Of a stretch of DNA of 64,000 nt, positions 9,297-17,500 are shown one piece after another. The stretch comes from DASVTR01 sp036382855 (GTDB lineage: Bacteria; Acidobacteriota; Blastocatellia; Pyrinomonadales; Pyrinomonadaceae). The notes below the pieces were generated by a model, which was not told where the DNA came from, searched no databases, and was given only the letters and a program-made list of their open reading frames with translations. A program made the translations under genes and the position numbers. Each line of letters begins with the position of its first letter. Position 1 is the first letter of the stretch. Where the stretch lies: contig DASVPO010000004.1 in the NCBI GenBank assembly GCA_036382855.1, positions 1-64,000 of the forward strand, in the 5' to 3' direction.

Positions 9297-9379
9297 AGTA
9301 TGAATCCTGCTACCAATCCAGACGGCCCGTTAACGCTGCTTTCAAGCGTGGGCCCATGCGGGCCGTCTTTAAGAGAAAC

Positions 9380-9404
9380 GGGGGCGCTATCATCTCGCGC
9401 CCCC
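9380..9404 (-). terminator. GC-rich hairpin downstream of the DUF465 gene
   Basis: An 8-bp perfect stem GGGGGCGC / GCGCCCCC encloses a 9-base loop about 55 bp past the DUF465 stop. The U-tract on the minus strand is only moderate (GTTTCTCTT). A second, longer-range pairing, GACGGCCCG (9321-9329) with CGGGCCGTC (9359-9367), lies closer to psd. Confidence 0.5.
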
Positions 9405-9460
9405 TTTAAAAAGTCTACCGCCTGAGCGGGGAATAATTTTTAGTGCAGATGGTCAAGGCT

Positions 9461-9703
9461 TTAATGCTCTGCTCCCTGCCCTTTCTGGTGTTGAAGCATA
9501 ATAGAGTACATTTGATCCTTGAGCGCTAATTTTTTCTTCTTCAGTGTGATCTCTTCTAACTGCTCTTCATCGCTCGGGTATGCCAGCGCGGACAACTCGC
9601 TGAGCCGCTCCTCGTAACGACCATGTTCGCGAGCCAACTCGCGAAACTCCGGGTCACTCATCATTAATTGCTCTTTCAAGGTGTCCGTGTTGGATATTTC
9701 CAT
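9461..9703 (-). CDS. DUF465 / YdcH-family small protein
   Basis: An 80-residue, highly charged, probably all-helical protein. The pattern of MMSDPEFRELAREHGRYEERLSEL, in pieces, followed by LKKKKLALKDQMYSIM matches the YdcH/DUF465 family, whose biochemical role is not established. There is no signal peptide or membrane segment. A good AAGGAGG precedes the ATG at 9703. It lies between rimI and psd, with gaps on both sides, so it may be its own transcription unit. Confidence 0.85.
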   Translation of the reverse strand: MEISNTDTLKEQLMMSDPEFRELAREHGRYEERLSELSALAYPSDEEQLEEITLKKKKLALKDQMYSIMLQHQKGQGAEH

Positions 9704-9837
9704 CTTGGGAATCGCCTCCTTCTAAATTTGTTGGAAGATGCAGTAGTTGCTGTTGCTGACGGGTGATGAATTCGCATCACAGGCTGTCTCCGATGAGAAA
9801 ATGTTAGCGCAGAAAGCGTAGTCAAATCAAGTTGCTG

Positions 9838-10332
9838 CTAGAGCGAGACGACCATCACGATTGCGTCTTCAATTGGTTGAGAATAATAAAGAGGGCGGCG
9901 GCCGACCGCTGAAAACCCTTGCCGCAGATAGAGAGCCTGCGCTGCCAGGTTGCCTGCTCTCACTTCTAAGAAAGCTTCGCGCGCTCCTCTCTCTTTTCCT
10001 CGTTCGAGGGCGGACGACAGCAGAGCGCCGCCTATTCCGCGCCGACGGTATTGCTCGCGGACGGCGACGTTGTTGATGTGCATTTCGTCAATTGTTAAGC
10101 GCGCGGCAATGAATCCGGCGACGCGCTCGCCCGTCCGTTTGAGTTCCGAAGCCGGAGGGCGTGCAACCAGCATCAGAGCGGCTTTTTCCTGCAACAACTC
10201 AGTGTGATAGCCATCCCAGCCCCAACGGCTGAGGCCACACGCTTCTTCAATCTCGACGACTTCCAGCAGGTCGTGCTCAGTCATCGGTAGCAAATCAAAT
10301 TCGCTTGTTTGATAAATTTCGAGAGGTGTCAT
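9838..10332 (-). CDS. rimI: Ribosomal protein S18 alanine N-acetyltransferase (GNAT)
   Basis: A 164-residue GNAT enzyme with the acetyl-CoA pyrophosphate loop QYRRRGIGGALL and the RimI-type motif EVRAGNLAAQALYLRQGF. The first helical segment (LPMTEHDLLEVVEIEE) is also RimI-like. RimI acetylates the N-terminal alanine of S18. The ATG at 10332 overlaps the tsaB stop as ATGA, and the tsaB-rimI pairing is a widely conserved arrangement, which supports the assignment. An open extension to 10485 would run through the tsaB 3' end and has no family similarity, so it is rejected. Confidence 0.92.
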   Translation of the reverse strand: MTPLEIYQTSEFDLLPMTEHDLLEVVEIEEACGLSRWGWDGYHTELLQEKAALMLVARPPASELKRTGERVAGFIAARLTIDEMHINNVAVREQYRRRGIGGALLSSALERGKERGAREAFLEVRAGNLAAQALYLRQGFSAVGRRPLYYSQPIEDAIVMVVSL

Positions 10333-11072
10333 TGCTGCTGTACATTCAATTCCGCATCCGATGGCCGCACGTAAAAGGCTCTCAATTGTTCGGGCCCCGT
10401 CGTCTCGTTCCTGAGGCTGTATTGATGAGCGAGGATGGCTATGTTGCCAGCCAACGCGCCCGCAGGTCGTGCAATAATCCAGCACTCATCTTGATTAAAA
10501 ATTTCAGGATGAGTTGCGTCCTCATTTAGAAGCTCTAGACCTGACTGCTCGGCCCGCTTTCTGATGAGAGGCTCGTACTGCTGCAAGCCTTCGCCCGCAA
10601 ACTTTAGTTGACGTATGTGAGCAACGCTGTCGAGCAACTTCTCCGGCGTTTGATGCACGGCCTCGTTAAGAGTAGTCACTTCTCCGTCTGCCTGCACAGA
10701 AAGCAGTTGCCCGAAGACTTCGCCGCGACCTGCGGGAATCATCGCGAGCGTGCAACGGGAAGCGCCTGCTGCATGCGCGACGGCCGCGAGCGTGTTAATC
10801 CCGACGCACTTGCGAGAGAGGGTCGCGGCGAAGGATTTGACCGTTGCCAGCCCGATACGCAAGCCCGTAAAACTTCCGGGCCCGCTGGCCGCCGCAAATA
10901 GCTCCACATCAGGCAAGCTGGCTCCTGCCTCTTCCAGTATCTCTTCTACGCTCTGAAGTAGTCTTGCGGAGCGAGATGCTTGCGCGTCGCTGCCGCGCAG
11001 TGCAAGGAGTTGCGCGCCGCGCGCCAGCGCCACGCTTCCCGCGCGAGTTGCAGTCTCAAGGCTCAGTATCAA
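10329..11072 (-). CDS. tsaB: tRNA t6A37 threonylcarbamoyl transferase subunit TsaB
   Basis: TsaB is the inactive, dimerising ASKHA-fold partner of TsaD in making N6-threonylcarbamoyladenosine in tRNAs. The protein opens with LSLETATRAGSVALARG and contains ASGPGSFTGLRIGLATVKSFA, the TsaB signature, then the A-rich YhaZ-like segment. The start is placed at TTG 11072 (GGAA six bases upstream), giving 247 residues and the usual MILSLETAT-like beginning. An upstream ATG at 11186 would add a hydrophobic tail encoded by a 15-bp tandem repeat and lacks a Shine-Dalgarno. Its stop overlaps the rimI start. Confidence 0.93.
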   Translation of the reverse strand: MILSLETATRAGSVALARGAQLLALRGSDAQASRSARLLQSVEEILEEAGASLPDVELFAAASGPGSFTGLRIGLATVKSFAATLSRKCVGINTLAAVAHAAGASRCTLAMIPAGRGEVFGQLLSVQADGEVTTLNEAVHQTPEKLLDSVAHIRQLKFAGEGLQQYEPLIRKRAEQSGLELLNEDATHPEIFNQDECWIIARPAGALAGNIAILAHQYSLRNETTGPEQLRAFYVRPSDAELNVQQQ

Positions 11073-11100
11073 TGGCGATTCCGAATCGGGCACGAATAGA

Positions 11101-11145
11101 GTTAACAAGAAAAGCGTTGACAAGAAAAGCGTTGACAAGAAAAGA
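11101..11145. repeat. Three tandem copies of a 15-bp repeat
   Basis: Consecutive 15-bp units GTTGACAAGAAAAGC lie at 11101-11115 (one mismatch), 11116-11130 (exact) and 11131-11145 (one mismatch at the last base). They sit between tsaB and pfkA, just upstream of the preferred tsaB start. Read on the minus strand they would encode the hydrophobic repeat LFLST. Each unit contains TTGACA or a close variant on the plus strand. Confidence 0.9.
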
Positions 11146-11188
11146 GCCGAGACGCTCCCTTCGTCCGCTGTCCTGACGAACATCATAT

Positions 11189-11218
11189 TTGACAGTCTGC
11201 TGCTGACCGCGCGATTAT
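11189..11218 (+). promoter_or_regulatory. Candidate promoter for pfkA
   Basis: A perfect -35 TTGACA at 11189-11194 is followed, 18 bases later, by GATTAT at 11213-11218 (four of six matches to TATAAT). Transcription would begin near 11226, giving a leader of about 130 nt before the pfkA ATG. Confidence 0.45.
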
Positions 11219-11354
11219 AGGCCGTGCTTTTGAGCAAATGCAATCCGTACTCTTTTTCAGGGCAGCGAACAGCTTTGCAGGCTTTTGTTTGCCCGCGCGT
11301 AGTTTGTCTCAAGGCTTTTCAAGGAGCAGGGGGTTTAATCTTATTAGTAAAGAT

Positions 11355-12392
11355 ATGGCCGGGCGGATTGGAATTCTGACGGGCGGCGGCGATTGCCCCG
11401 GCCTTAATGCTGTGATACGCGCCGTCGTGCGCCGTGCGCTGCCTGATGAAACGGAAGTGCTCGGCATCAAGAACGGCTGGCGCGGGCTGGTCGAGGGCGA
11501 TGTCGAGCCGCTGAATCGTTATTCCGTGACGGGCATTCTTCCGCGCGGCGGCACAATTCTGGGAACCTCGCGCTTCAATCCCGTCGGAGACGAGCCGAGC
11601 ATACAGTCGCTTAAGCAAAACTGGAAGAAGTTTGGCTTGACCGCGCTGGTTGTCGTCGGCGGCGACGGCACACTCTCTGCCGCGCTCGATATGTGGCGGC
11701 AATATCAATATCCTGTCGTCGGTATCCCGAAGACTATTGATAACGACATCAGCGGGACAGATTTCACTTTCGGCTTTGACACGGCCGTCGGCGTCGTCAC
11801 GGACGCCATAGACCGTCTGCATTCAACAGCAGAGTCGCACCATCGTGTGATGGTTGTCGAAGTGATGGGACGACACACGGGTTGGATTGCTGCGTATGGC
11901 GGAATCGCTGGCGGCGCAGACGTTGTGCTCGTTCCAGAGCATCCTTTCAGGCTCTCGCGTGTCTGTGAATTGCTCAGACACAGAGAAGCACAAGGGCGCG
12001 CTTTTTCAATCGTCGTCGTCGCAGAAGACGCGCACCCGCACCCGGATGAAGATTTTCTTGCTCCGCGCGACCGGCAGGATATTTACAGGCACGGCCGGCT
12101 CGGCGGCATCGGAACCGTTCTCGCACAGGAGATTGAACGCTGCACAGGTATCGAGACGCGCGATACGAAGCTGGGCTACATTCAACGCGGCGGTACGCCG
12201 ACGCCGTTTGATAGAGTGCTGGCGACACGCTTCGGCGTCAAGGCGTATGAGATGGTGCTGGCTAGGGAATGGGGGAAAATGACTGGACTGCGCGGCAGCA
12301 ACATTGTCAGCGTGCCTCTCGAAGAAGCGGTCGGGTCGCTGAATCGCCTGGACGAAGAGATTTACCGCGTCGCGGAAGTCTTCTTCGGCTGA
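11355..12392 (+). CDS. pfkA: 6-phosphofructokinase
   Basis: A 345-residue phosphofructokinase that phosphorylates fructose 6-phosphate in glycolysis. Visible motifs are GGGDCPGLNAVIRAVV (phosphate loop), VVGGDGTL, PKTIDNDISGTD with the catalytic Asp, and the substrate-binding MGRHTGW. In E. coli numbering, position 104 is Gly (GGDGT), the usual marker of ATP use, whereas position 124 is Lys (PKTIDND), typical of PPi-dependent and mixed-substrate (group III-like) enzymes. ATP dependence is the more likely reading. The ATG at 11355 begins the conserved MAGRIGILTGG; upstream in-frame codons show no similarity. A terminator follows. Confidence 0.94.
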   Translation: MAGRIGILTGGGDCPGLNAVIRAVVRRALPDETEVLGIKNGWRGLVEGDVEPLNRYSVTGILPRGGTILGTSRFNPVGDEPSIQSLKQNWKKFGLTALVVVGGDGTLSAALDMWRQYQYPVVGIPKTIDNDISGTDFTFGFDTAVGVVTDAIDRLHSTAESHHRVMVVEVMGRHTGWIAAYGGIAGGADVVLVPEHPFRLSRVCELLRHREAQGRAFSIVVVAEDAHPHPDEDFLAPRDRQDIYRHGRLGGIGTVLAQEIERCTGIETRDTKLGYIQRGGTPTPFDRVLATRFGVKAYEMVLAREWGKMTGLRGSNIVSVPLEEAVGSLNRLDEEIYRVAEVFFG

Positions 12393-12434
12393 GACTCTTG
12401 ACAACCGGCTGAGACTCCGAACATAAAGAGTCTC
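12386..12434. repeat. Short direct repeat and inverted repeat at the pfkA 3' end
   Basis: CGGCTGAGACTC occurs at 12386-12397 and again at 12407-12418; the first copy contains the pfkA stop codon. GAGACTCTT at 12391-12399 can also pair with AAGAGTCTC at 12426-12434. It looks like a local duplication that created a second copy of the gene end. Confidence 0.6.
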
Positions 12435-12447
12435 TTGAACCTTTACC

Positions 12448-12485
12448 GGGCTTACTCCTAAAAGTTTTATCAGCCCTTTTTATTT
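12448..12485 (+). terminator. Rho-independent terminator of pfkA
   Basis: GGGCT (12448-12452) pairs with AGCCC (12472-12476), with an inner TAAAA/TTTTA extension, and is followed by a T-rich run reaching about 12487. It separates pfkA from the kinase gene. Confidence 0.7.
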
Positions 12486-12530
12486 TTCGTCTGGATAATC
12501 CCAACTCCGGGCGTTATCGGACGCGGCCAT

Positions 12531-14447
12531 ATGAAGCTCTGCCCCATCTGCCAGCGTTGTTATGATGACACTGACTCCGTGTGCGTGGAGGAGCAGACGC
12601 AGTTAGTTCCTTCCAGACCGGGGCCGCGATTGATTGCAGACAAATATCGTCTGGACAGGCTGCTCGGTCGTGGCGGGATGGGAGCAGTCTATGCCGGAAC
12701 GCATCTGGACCTTGAACGCCCCATCGCCATCAAGCTGCTACTGCCGGATTTCACTGCCGATGCTGACGCGCTCGAAAGATTCAGGCGCGAAGCACGCGCC
12801 GCCGCTCACATAGACCACTCGAACGTTGCAGACACTTACGACTATGGACTGCTGCCCGACGGCGGAGCTTATATCATCATGCAGTTGGTCGTCGGCCAAA
12901 CGCTGCGTGAGTACATGGATGCGGCCGGCCCGCTTCCCTTCCTCGAAGCCATTAACATTGCCTGTCAGATTGCAGATGGCATTGAAGCTGCACACAGACG
13001 CGGCATAGTGCATCGCGATTTGAAGCCGTCGAATATTATTCTCACGCGCGACCATCAGGACGAACTGCAAATCAAGGTCGTGGATTTCGGAGTCGCGAAG
13101 CTCAGAGAACAGACGACGACCGGCGCTGGCGGGCTGACCGCCTCAGGCTCCCTGATAGGCACGCCGCGTTATATGTCGCCCGAACAATGCGCAGGACACG
13201 GGGCAGACGTGCGCTCAGACATTTACAGCCTCGGCGTGATGCTCTTCGAGATGCTGACGGCGCAGCCGCCTTTTGATGCTCCGACGGCGACGGCCATCGC
13301 CGTCAAGCACATACAACAACAGCCACCGTCGTTAAGAGCGTTGCGCAGCGACATGCCGGAGGCGCTGGAACGGCTAGTGCTCCGCACACTCGATAAGAAC
13401 CCGGATGAGCGAACGCAGACAGCCTCCGAGCTTGCGCGCGAGTTGAAGTTGATAGCCGATGCGCTTGAGACGGAAGAGACTCTGATTGGAGTTTCGAGCG
13501 CAGGGCGTCCGGCTGACGCGCGACGGGCCACGGCTGCCACCTCTAATCTTGAAACCAATCCTAATATTCACGATCTGAAGGAGACGGGGCGAGCAGGCGC
13601 GCCGACCAGCGAGCATCCGATTCCTGATGCTCCGCAACGCGACGACTCACCTTCAGTCGAAGGCTTCGCAGCCCCTCTGGAGACAGTCACCGAAGTCACT
13701 ACGAAAGTCGCGCCGCAACCAGAGGCCGGTGGAGATGCAAAGCCGCAGGCCGCACAAATCAAGCTGCCTGCGCCTTCACGGACTTTGAATGATGAAGGAA
13801 GTGCTCATCCTTCTCCGTCAAGAGAGCGCTCAAAGCTGTTTCCTTATCTGGGCATGGCGCTCCTGCTGTTTGGCGTCTCTTTTGGCGCGGTTGCTCTGTG
13901 GTTAATGAAGCGCAGTAGTCAGCCGCAACAGGACGCTCGCAGTGATAATCAGAGGTCAGCCGCGCGGCCGGCTGCTGGTGAAAACATAGAGACGAGAAAT
14001 GAGAATAAAGCGACGGCAGGAGGTAACGACAATGCACCTCAGACTGCTCCGTCGCCTGCAAACAGCAGCCGCGATGAACAGGCGGCGCTCCGTGCGTCGC
14101 TCAACGAATGGGTGGCGGCGACGAATTCCGGCGACATGACGCAGCAGATGAACTTGTACTTGCCCGTGCTCGAAAGGTTTTACCAGAAGCGCAATGTTAC
14201 GCGCGCTAGTGTGAGGCAGGAGAAGGAACGCTTTCTAGCCAGCCTGACATCGTTCAGCGTAGAGGTCAGCGAGCCGGAATATACCATTGGCAACGACGGA
14301 CGGACGGCGACGATGCTCTTCCGTAAGAGCTACAGTTCGACGGGCGCGCAGGCACGGAGCGGAGAGGTCTTGCAGGAGTTGCGCTGGTTGAAAACTCCTG
14401 CCGGGTGGCGTATCAGCAGCGAGCGCGACGTGCAGGTCATTCGCTGA
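12531..14447 (+). CDS. Membrane-anchored serine/threonine protein kinase with Cys-rich N terminus
   Basis: A 638-residue Hanks-type kinase. Residues 1-18 hold a four-Cys cluster (Cys4, 7, 10, 18), probably a small zinc ribbon. The kinase domain spans about 39-310, with the glycine loop GRGGMG (46-51), Lys68 in AIKLL, HRDLKPSN (161-168), DFG (185-187) and TPRYMSPEQ, so it looks catalytically complete. A proline/alanine-rich linker leads to one transmembrane helix near 437-459. An extracytoplasmic region contains an NTF2/SnoaL-like domain near 515-638 (LNEWVAATNSGDM). PknB-type architecture suggests signalling from the envelope, with the NTF2-like part as sensor; the ligand is unknown. It stands alone between terminators. 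Confidence 0.93.
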   Translation: MKLCPICQRCYDDTDSVCVEEQTQLVPSRPGPRLIADKYRLDRLLGRGGMGAVYAGTHLDLERPIAIKLLLPDFTADADALERFRREARAAAHIDHSNVADTYDYGLLPDGGAYIIMQLVVGQTLREYMDAAGPLPFLEAINIACQIADGIEAAHRRGIVHRDLKPSNIILTRDHQDELQIKVVDFGVAKLREQTTTGAGGLTASGSLIGTPRYMSPEQCAGHGADVRSDIYSLGVMLFEMLTAQPPFDAPTATAIAVKHIQQQPPSLRALRSDMPEALERLVLRTLDKNPDERTQTASELARELKLIADALETEETLIGVSSAGRPADARRATAATSNLETNPNIHDLKETGRAGAPTSEHPIPDAPQRDDSPSVEGFAAPLETVTEVTTKVAPQPEAGGDAKPQAAQIKLPAPSRTLNDEGSAHPSPSRERSKLFPYLGMALLLFGVSFGAVALWLMKRSSQPQQDARSDNQRSAARPAAGENIETRNENKATAGGNDNAPQTAPSPANSSRDEQAALRASLNEWVAATNSGDMTQQMNLYLPVLERFYQKRNVTRASVRQEKERFLASLTSFSVEVSEPEYTIGNDGRTATMLFRKSYSSTGAQARSGEVLQELRWLKTPAGWRISSERDVQVIR

Positions 14448-14470
14448 GAGGCGAGAGAAGAATTTTCTGG

Positions 14471-14519
14471 AAAGAGAAAGCTGCGGATTGATGATGAGTC
14501 AATCCGCAGCTTTCTCTTT
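14471..14519. terminator. Bidirectional terminator with 21-bp perfect stem
   Basis: Bases 14471-14491 are the exact reverse complement of 14499-14519, with a 7-base loop. The stem begins AAAGAGAAAG and ends CTTTCTCTTT, so both strands get a U-rich tail. It sits between the convergent kinase and nuclease genes and can serve both. Confidence 0.9.
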
Positions 14520-14546
14520 ATCGTTAGCCCTCAAGGCCGGCTGTGC

Positions 14547-17500
14547 TTATTGAGGGATGTAGGTTGAGGGGAGCGGCAGGTCGCCAAACGCTCCCCAGTT
14601 GGTTACGGTGATGGAGTTGTTGCTGCTGTTGATGATGTACCAGTTGCCTTCAGAGGCGCGGAAGACTGCGATGTCTGTCCGGCCGTCGCCGTCGTAGTCG
14701 CCGGGGACGAGTTTGTCTGTGCTGAGTCCCCAGTTGCGGATGGTGACGGTGTTGGTCTGGCTGTTGCGTATGTACCAGTTGCCTTCAGAGTTGCGGAAGA
14801 CGGCGAGGTCTGTCTTGCCGTCGCCATCGTAGTCAGCCTGTACGGGCCTGTCGCCGCTCTGTCCCCAACCCTGCACGCTGCCTGCGCCCGTCTGGCTATT
14901 GATGACGTACCAGTTGCCTTCGTTGGGACGCCAGACGGCGATGTCCGCCTTGCCGTCTCCATCGTAATCGCCGGGAACGGGCACGTCGCCCAGGCTTTGA
15001 TTGCCCCAGAAGACCTGCGGCCGGTGAGCGTTGCCTTGCGAACTGAGACGTATAATCCAGCCGCCTGTGCTTCCGCTCCAGACAGCAACGTCTGTCTTGC
15101 CGTCGCCGTCGTAATCGGCGGGCACGGGTGTATCACCTACGTTGCCGTTCTCTTCAACGCGCCCTGTGTTGGTCATGCTCTGGATGATGTACCAGTGGTG
15201 CTCTATTGAATTGAAACGGGTGACGGCGATGTCCGTCTTATTGTCGCCGTCGTAGTCGCCGGGAACGGCTTTGTCCGTCTCGAAGTTGCCCCAGCTTTTG
15301 ACAGTGACCGCGCCGGTCTGGCTGTTGCGTATGTACCATGTGTTGTCGCTCGGACGCCAGACGGAGAGGTCCGTCTTATGATCGCCGTCGAAATCGGCGC
15401 GGGCTTTCTGCGCCGTTCCGCCAACGCTGCCTGTGAAGGTGAAATATGAGACGGGCATGTCGTGGTCGGAGACGCGTTCGGGGCGATTGCCGTCGTTGCG
15501 CAGTGTGCCCTGAAAGTCGCCGTTGTTGCGCGCGATGGCGATGCGGCTAAAGAGCGGCAAGAGCGCGCTATTGACTAACTCGTGGTCGAGCGTCTGCGCG
15601 TTGCCGTCAAAGGTGAAGGTGTAGCGCTGGTCGGCCGGAAGAAACTCAATCAGGTTGGTCAAATCCGGGTTAACAAGGTCGCTGCTCGGCAGGACAACCT
15701 GATCGGGCGGCGCTGGCGTGCCCTTGATAGTGCCTATGACATCCACGTAGCCGTCGTTAAACTGGAAAGCGTTCATGTCGCCGACGGCGATGATTCTCTC
15801 TGTGGGGTCTGCTGTTTGTCTAGACTGAATCAGGTTCGCCAGAAACTCTGCCTGCGCCCTGCGTTTGGCACGAACGCGCGCCCCATCGGTCGGGCTGTCA
15901 ACATCGGTCAGCGAGCGCAGGTGATTGACGATGACGGTGATGGCTTCCGTTCCGCCAGCGGGTTTGTTGACGGTCGCACGCAGCACGAGCGGCGGGCGGT
16001 CGTTGAGGATGGAAGTTGTTCCATTAGGCTCTACGAAAGTCGTCGTCTTCCCAAACTGCGTGACATCAACGACGTTGACGCGCGCGGTCTTGACAAGGAA
16101 GCCGACATCAATGCCGCCCTGATCGTTGCCCTCGACCAGAAACGCCTGATACGAAGGATTAGCATCGCCAGCGGCCACTGCATCGTTGTTAACCTTAGTA
16201 GCCACGGCCTGCAACGTGGAGAGATTTTCCATCTCTTCGATGCCGATGATGTCAGGCGAGCGCATCACGTTGCGAATGGCGAGCGAGGCTTTGTTGAGAC
16301 GGCGGTTGAAGGCCGCTGCGGTCAGGACAGTATCGCCGCCGGGGTCGTCCACCGTGTCGTAGAAGCGCTGCATGTTGAATGACCCGACGGTGAACTCGCT
16401 GGCGGTCGGAGTCGGGACAGGGATGGCAGCGGGGATTCCGCCGCTCACGCCCGGCACGGGCACGGGGTCCGGCAGAATCGTGTAGGTGCGGAACGCGTAA
16501 TCGAGCGGCCCTGTGATGTTTGTAATGACTGTTCCCGTAGAGACTTCGAGCGCGGTCGAGCCGGGCTGCGCGTCGCTGTCAACGCGCAGGCGTTCGGGGT
16601 TAGCGTCAAAACGCGGAACGTTTGGCGGCGGCGTGCCAGACGGCGCAGGCGTCGGAACGGGGTCCGGGACCTCTATGCCGGGTTCGCGGAAAGGACGCGC
16701 GATGCCTGTAATGACGCCGTAGAAAGTGCCGTTGGTCGTGGCAGTAGCATTCACTTCATCAATCGTGCTCTGCGTCGGCGAGGAGGCGGTCAGCGAATTA
16801 ACATGAACGCGCATGCCCTCGAAACGTTCGAGTTGTTCGATAGAGCCAGCCGGGTTTGTGTCCGCAGCGGTCAGCGTGACGGCTGTCGGGAGCGGATTGC
16901 CCGTCGAGTTTAGACTGATGGTGAGCGGCGCAACGAGTTCTGTCTCCGGCGGGCTGTTTGCATCACCGCCGGGCTTAAACTCACTGACTGTGCCTGTGAC
17001 CGTGACAAGATTTCCGACAGCCGCAGCGGCGGGCACAGCCGTACTGCTGCCCATGAAGACGAGGATGCCTTCGGAAGTGTTGGGGTCTGCGTCGGCGTTG
17101 GCATCAGGCGCTTGGATAAAGAAGGCGTTGGCAATGCCGCTGCCGTTGAGACGCTGCGCTGTGACGATGCCGGAGACTGTGACCGTCTGATTGGCGAAGG
17201 GCGAAGTAGTGCCGTTGCCCTGTACGTCGTGGATGGCTAGACCGGCGGCCGATTGAACCGTCAAAGAGATGCTGGTGTTGCCTGTGCGCGCCTGTGCGTC
17301 CGTGATGGTGACGGGCAGATTCTTAGCGCCCTGTGTTGTGTTGGCCGCGACCGTTGCGCGAAACGCGAAGACGTTATCGCCAGCCGCCCCGTCTTCATGC
17401 GCGCCGTCGTCGAATAGTTGCTGCGTGGCGGAGCCGCCGATGGATGTCAGGTTTGCTGTTACGCTGAGGCCCGTGCTCGGCGGGTTGCTGCCGGGCGTGA

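Noticed and set aside
9321..9367. Long-range hairpin upstream of psd considered as a structured RNA or riboswitch
   Set aside because: Only a 9-bp stem with a weak inner helix; no conserved riboswitch core can be recognised.
14600..15400. Regularly spaced DNA repeats resembling a repeat-spacer array
   Set aside because: The spacing of about 140 bp is the coding period of FG-GAP repeats; the copies are imperfect and in frame, so this is not a CRISPR array.
15582..16382. 266-codon open frame on the plus strand inside the nuclease gene
   Set aside because: It is antisense to the catalytic EEP domain, which has full motif support; no start signal or domain is visible in the antisense frame.
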